Part shown: in pieces, positions 4,899 through 7,289 of the stretch
How the letters are laid out: every line of letters begins with the position of its first letter
Position numbering within the stretch: the first letter of the stretch is position 1
Assembly (NCBI GenBank): GCA_002395865.1
Contig: DGVE01000119.1
Span: 3,742-11,030, forward strand
Reading direction: 5' to 3'
DNA from: Lachnospiraceae bacterium UBA4292
GTDB lineage: Bacteria; Bacillota; Clostridia; Lachnospirales; Lachnospiraceae
Length of the DNA stretch: 7,289 nucleotides
Position numbers and translations under genes: made by a program
Notes under the pieces: model-generated
The model's database searches: none
Told to the model about the DNA's origin: nothing
The model's input: the letters and a program-made list of their open reading frames with translations, nothing else

Positions 4899-5957
4899 AT
4901 GAACTTCAAAGCGTTTTTAAAGAAAAAAAACATCGAGATCTCGTGGCACAGATATCTGATAGATGCCATGGGTTCCATGGCGCAGGGTCTGTTCGCGTCG
5001 CTTCTTATAGGAACGATACTGGGAACTGCCGGGACACAGTTCGGCATAAAAGCCCTGGAGGAGATGGGCGGATACGCAAAGACGGTCTCGGGACCCGCCA
5101 TGGCCGTCGCTATTGCATTTTCACTCAAAGCGCCGAATCTGGTGCTCTTTTCCATGCTGGCGGTCGGAAGTGCCGCCAATGCCATAGGCGGTGCCGGCGG
5201 CCCGCTGGCAGTTCTGGTGATAGCCATCATCGCGACCGAGTTCGGAAAGCTCGTCTCCAAGGAGACCAAGATCGATATTCTGGTAACACCTCTCGTCAGC
5301 ATAGGCATCGGTGTCGCTCTGGCAATGCTCATCGCCGAGCCCATCGGCAAAGCTGCCGGCCGCATCGGTGATATCATAATGTGGGCAACCGACCTCCAGC
5401 CCCTGCTTATGGGTATTTTAGTCTCTGTTATAGTCGGTATCGCACTCACCCTTCCCATAAGTTCCGCTGCCATTTGCGCGGCTTTTTCTCTCACAGGACT
5501 TGCAGGCGGCGCTGCCGTGGCCGGCTGCTGCGCGCAGATGGTAGGCTTTGCCGTGATGAGTTTCAGGGAGAATGGTGTGGGAGGACTCGTTTCACAGGGC
5601 ATCGGTACCAGCATGCTCCAGATGGGCAACATCGTCAAAAACCCCCGCATCTGGATCCCGCCCATTCTCGCGTCTGCCATAACCGGTCCCATCGCGACAT
5701 GCGTATTCCACCTTCAGATGAACGGAGCTCCCATATCATCAGGCATGGGGACCTGCGGCTTTGTGGGCCAGATCGGCATCTACACCGGCTGGGTTAACGA
5801 TATCTCCTCCGGCGCGAAGTCTGCCATCACCTCAACGGACTGGATCGGCCTCGCACTCGTGTGCTTCATCCTCCCCGCAGTACTCTCATGGGCATTCTGC
5901 ATGGTCCTCAGAAAGATGAAGTGGATAAAGGAGAACGACCTCAAGCTGCCGGAGTGA
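4899..5957 (+). CDS. PTS_EIIC_2 family membrane permease (PfoR-like)
   Basis: A 352-residue polytopic membrane protein with perhaps eight to ten helices. Hydrophobic stretches lie near 26-45, 66-92, 99-114, 127-147, 167-187, 190-222, 254-272 and 314-336. Small-residue-rich segments such as AVGSAANAIGGAGGPLAV (88-105) and SSGMGTCGFVGQIGIYTGW (280-298) match the PTS_EIIC_2 group (COG3641), related to PfoR of Clostridium perfringens, a proposed regulator of perfringolysin. Family knowledge suggests an IIC-like permease, but no IIA, IIB or HPr gene is nearby and no phosphorylation domain is fused, so sugar transport by the PTS is unproven. AAGG (4887-4890) lies 8 nt before ATG 4899. The gene has its own promoter and structured leader. 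Its TGA directly abuts the stop of the convergent radical SAM gene. Family call confident; substrate or regulatory role unknown. Confidence 0.9.
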   Translation: MNFKAFLKKKNIEISWHRYLIDAMGSMAQGLFASLLIGTILGTAGTQFGIKALEEMGGYAKTVSGPAMAVAIAFSLKAPNLVLFSMLAVGSAANAIGGAGGPLAVLVIAIIATEFGKLVSKETKIDILVTPLVSIGIGVALAMLIAEPIGKAAGRIGDIIMWATDLQPLLMGILVSVIVGIALTLPISSAAICAAFSLTGLAGGAAVAGCCAQMVGFAVMSFRENGVGGLVSQGIGTSMLQMGNIVKNPRIWIPPILASAITGPIATCVFHLQMNGAPISSGMGTCGFVGQIGIYTGWVNDISSGAKSAITSTDWIGLALVCFILPAVLSWAFCMVLRKMKWIKENDLKLPE

Positions 5958-6842
5958 TCAGCCCCACAGATCAAATATCGTCATCTGCCTATACCTATCC
6001 GGCAGTTCGCGCAAGTAACCGAAGCACTCCTTTGGTGTCGACAGGAGTCCGTTTTCTTTGCATATGTCGTGAAAGATTCCCTTCAGTTCCTTCGCGTTCG
6101 GACTTGGAAGCTCGTAGGCGTTTCCGTATCGCTTTATATACTGCTCCTTCAGCCCGGGGAAATGCTTATCGAGCGCTCCGTAGTAGTACTCGCGGTCACC
6201 CTCGCGAAGCGTGAGCCCCATACCGAAGTCGATAACGCCCTTTACACCCGTGCGGACGCACTCGTTCAAAATGGCTGTTATATTCTCCTTCGTGTCATTG
6301 ATAAAGGGCAGTACGGGAGTGAGCCACACGATCGTGGGAATGCCTCTTTTTTGCATCTCACCCAGCACCTCGATACGGCGCTTCGTGTTGCATACATTCG
6401 GCTCTAAAATGGCGCACAGCGCGTCATCATAGGTCGTCAGAGTCATCTGAACCACACATTTCGTGCTTCTGTTGACCTCATCCAGCAGGTCTATATCCTG
6501 CAGTATACGGTCCGATTTTGTCTGGAGCGTCACCCCGAAACCGTTCTTCAGGATGATCTTCAGGCATTTTCTTGTCAACCGCAGCTCCTCCTCGCAGTGC
6601 ATATAAGGGTCCGACATGGCCCCAGTTCCTATCATACACTTTTTCCTCTTCGATCTGAGTGCCCTCTCCAGAAGCTCCGGGGCGTTGCGCTTAACCTCTA
6701 TATCCTCGAAGGGATGCGTGAACTGATAGCACTTGCTCCTGCTGTCGCAGTAGATGCACCCATGCGTACACCCGCGGTAGATATTCATGCCGTAGTAACC
6801 GTCCTTACCGGTCAGTATCCCTTTCGCCTCGACAAAATGCAT
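5958..6842 (-). CDS. SPL-family radical SAM protein (SplB-like, COG1533)
   Basis: A 294-residue predicted radical S-adenosylmethionine enzyme. YRGCTHGCIYCDSR (23-36) carries the CxxxCxxC [4Fe-4S] motif at C25, C29 and C32. GTGAMSDPYMHCE (72-84) is in the position of the SAM-contacting segment. QTKSDRI (107-113), VVQMTLTTYDD (130-140), EPNVCNTKRRIEVL (147-160) and IVWLTPVLPFINDT (171-184) are typical of the SplB-like group, as is the C-terminal QMTIF. True spore photoproduct lyases are usually longer, about 340 residues, and I see no basis to claim DNA repair; the reaction is unknown. ATG 6842 is chosen because AGGGGG lies 8 nt upstream; the GTG at 6851 lies inside that site. It is transcribed in the same direction as the GNAT gene, 133 bp downstream of it, with no clear promoter or terminator between. 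Confidence 0.92.
   Translation of the reverse strand: MHFVEAKGILTGKDGYYGMNIYRGCTHGCIYCDSRSKCYQFTHPFEDIEVKRNAPELLERALRSKRKKCMIGTGAMSDPYMHCEEELRLTRKCLKIILKNGFGVTLQTKSDRILQDIDLLDEVNRSTKCVVQMTLTTYDDALCAILEPNVCNTKRRIEVLGEMQKRGIPTIVWLTPVLPFINDTKENITAILNECVRTGVKGVIDFGMGLTLREGDREYYYGALDKHFPGLKEQYIKRYGNAYELPSPNAKELKGIFHDICKENGLLSTPKECFGYLRELPDRYRQMTIFDLWG
6026..6058 (+). terminator. Possible weak terminator for the PTS_EIIC_2 transcript
   Basis: ACTCCT (6026-6031) pairs with AGGAGT (6043-6048) around an 11-nt loop, followed after 3 nt by TTTTCTTT. It lies about 70 nt past the PTS gene stop, inside the convergent radical SAM gene. The stem is short and the U-tract interrupted, so this is only a candidate; no better terminator was seen at this junction. 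Confidence 0.25.
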
Positions 6843-6975
6843 CGTTAACACCCCCTGTCCGGACCCTGAGGCCCGATAAACCCGTCTCCCCTTGCTTTGA
6901 TCGGATGCCTGATCATCGTTTTTCTTTCCTGCGAATCATCGTACCCGCTTTCCTTGTTGCTTTAATCTCATATGG
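6843..6975 (-). promoter_or_regulatory. Leader/spacer upstream of the radical SAM gene
   Basis: This 133 bp spacer contains the AGGGGG ribosome binding site (6856-6851) that sets the ATG at 6842, directly preceded by the 8 bp palindrome GTCCGGAC (6857-6864). TGATC (6898-6902) and GATCA (6911-6915) form a small inverted repeat. A possible weak promoter, TTAAAG then TACGAT 16 bp later on the minus strand, is not convincing. No terminator for the GNAT gene is visible, so the radical SAM gene may be read through from it. Confidence 0.4.
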
Positions 6976-7289
6976 TTACTTATCCATCCCTATCCACTGG
7001 ATGAATGCCGTCTTATCGCTGCTGTTATACCCTGCCTTCTCATAGAAATGCAGCGTCTCCGGTCTCTTTGATCCGGTTAGGAGCATCATCTTATAACAAT
7101 TCTCCTGTTCCGCTATTTTCCTTGCAAAATTCAGGCACTCACCGGCATATCCATTGCCTCTGTGATCGGCATGTGTTACCACATTTTCAACAAAGGCATA
7201 CGGTCTCACATTCCTTGTCAGATTCGGTATGATCACACATACACAGGAAGAAACGAGCTGACCATCAATTTCATTCACGATCAGATGAT
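6976..7289 (-). CDS. GNAT-family N-acetyltransferase, N-terminus beyond window
   Basis: The last 103 residues of an acetyltransferase; the frame is open to the right edge and ends at TAA 6978-6976. It contains the beta-strand NVVTHADHRGNGYAGECL, where RGNGYA fits the acetyl-CoA pyrophosphate-binding motif (R/Q-x-x-G-x-G/A). The later KMMLLTGSKRPETLHFYEKAGY is the usual GNAT motif B with its F-Y-E-K-A-G-Y signature. The protein should acetylate an amine using acetyl-CoA; the substrate cannot be told from this part. The in-frame GTG near the edge is not taken as the start because the frame continues (HLIV before NEIDG) and the usual N-terminal strands and helices are missing. Family call is very secure. 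Confidence 0.92.
   Translation of the reverse strand, partial: HLIVNEIDGQLVSSCVCVIIPNLTRNVRPYAFVENVVTHADHRGNGYAGECLNFARKIAEQENCYKMMLLTGSKRPETLHFYEKAGYNSSDKTAFIQWIGMDK

Noticed and set aside
4868..5692. Long antisense reading frame opposite the PTS gene (274 codons)
   Set aside because: It is a shadow of the real gene: composition is dominated by Ala, Met, Pro and Ser with no recognisable domain, and it has no ribosome binding site.
4943..5797. Alternative plus-strand frames within the PTS gene
   Set aside because: Arg/His/Cys/Gly-rich translations without family features; explained by frame shadowing of a GC-rich gene.
5955..6915. TGATC/GATCA inverted repeats at 5955-5973 and 6898-6915 as a shared regulator site
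   Set aside because: Arms of 5 bp with different spacers, one of them forced by overlapping stop codons; chance is the simpler explanation.
6843..6975. Small gene between the GNAT and radical SAM genes
   Set aside because: No frame with a start, ribosome binding site and reasonable composition was found in the 133 bp.

Overview
The window looks like a stretch of ordinary chromosome from a Gram-positive Clostridia, most likely a Lachnospiraceae-type bacterium. I infer this from the kinds of protein families present (CmpB-like membrane protein, PfoR-type PTS_EIIC_2 permease, SPL-family radical SAM protein, stand-alone EAL protein), strong AGGAGG-type ribosome binding sites, sigma-A-like promoters and GC-rich intrinsic terminators. 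No database was searched. There is no rRNA, tRNA, CRISPR array, insertion sequence or phage gene.

Layout. Positions 1-1205 carry a two-gene minus-strand unit: a family 2 glycosyltransferase, then by ATGA overlap an ABC_trans_CmpB-like membrane protein cut by the left edge. Endonuclease III (nth, 1243-1875, plus) starts only 37 bp away, divergently. It meets tail to tail, with a 1 bp gap, a four-helix DUF2798-like membrane protein (1877-2383, minus). The nth terminator hairpin lies inside the C-terminal codons of that neighbour. A 254 bp divergent intergenic region (2384-2637) holds good promoters for both flanking genes, including one with a 15 bp palindrome filling the -35/-10 spacer. Next comes a 696-residue protein (2638-4728, plus): a catalytically complete EAL cyclic-di-GMP phosphodiesterase domain followed by about 300 residues of 28-residue, glycine-marked repeats that look like a beta-helix. 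After its terminator, a PfoR-like PTS_EIIC_2 membrane permease (4899-5957, plus) has its own promoter and a leader with two small tandem hairpins. It meets tail to tail, with no gap, an SPL-family radical SAM protein (5958-6842, minus). Upstream of that is the C-terminal part of a GNAT acetyltransferase (minus) cut by the right edge.

The genes do not form one pathway. Orientation changes repeatedly, most units have their own signals, and only the glycosyltransferase/CmpB pair is clearly an operon. The two most interesting items are the EAL/beta-helix fusion, an unusual output or targeting module for a cyclic-di-GMP enzyme, and the very compact gene junctions where terminators and stop codons are shared between opposing genes.
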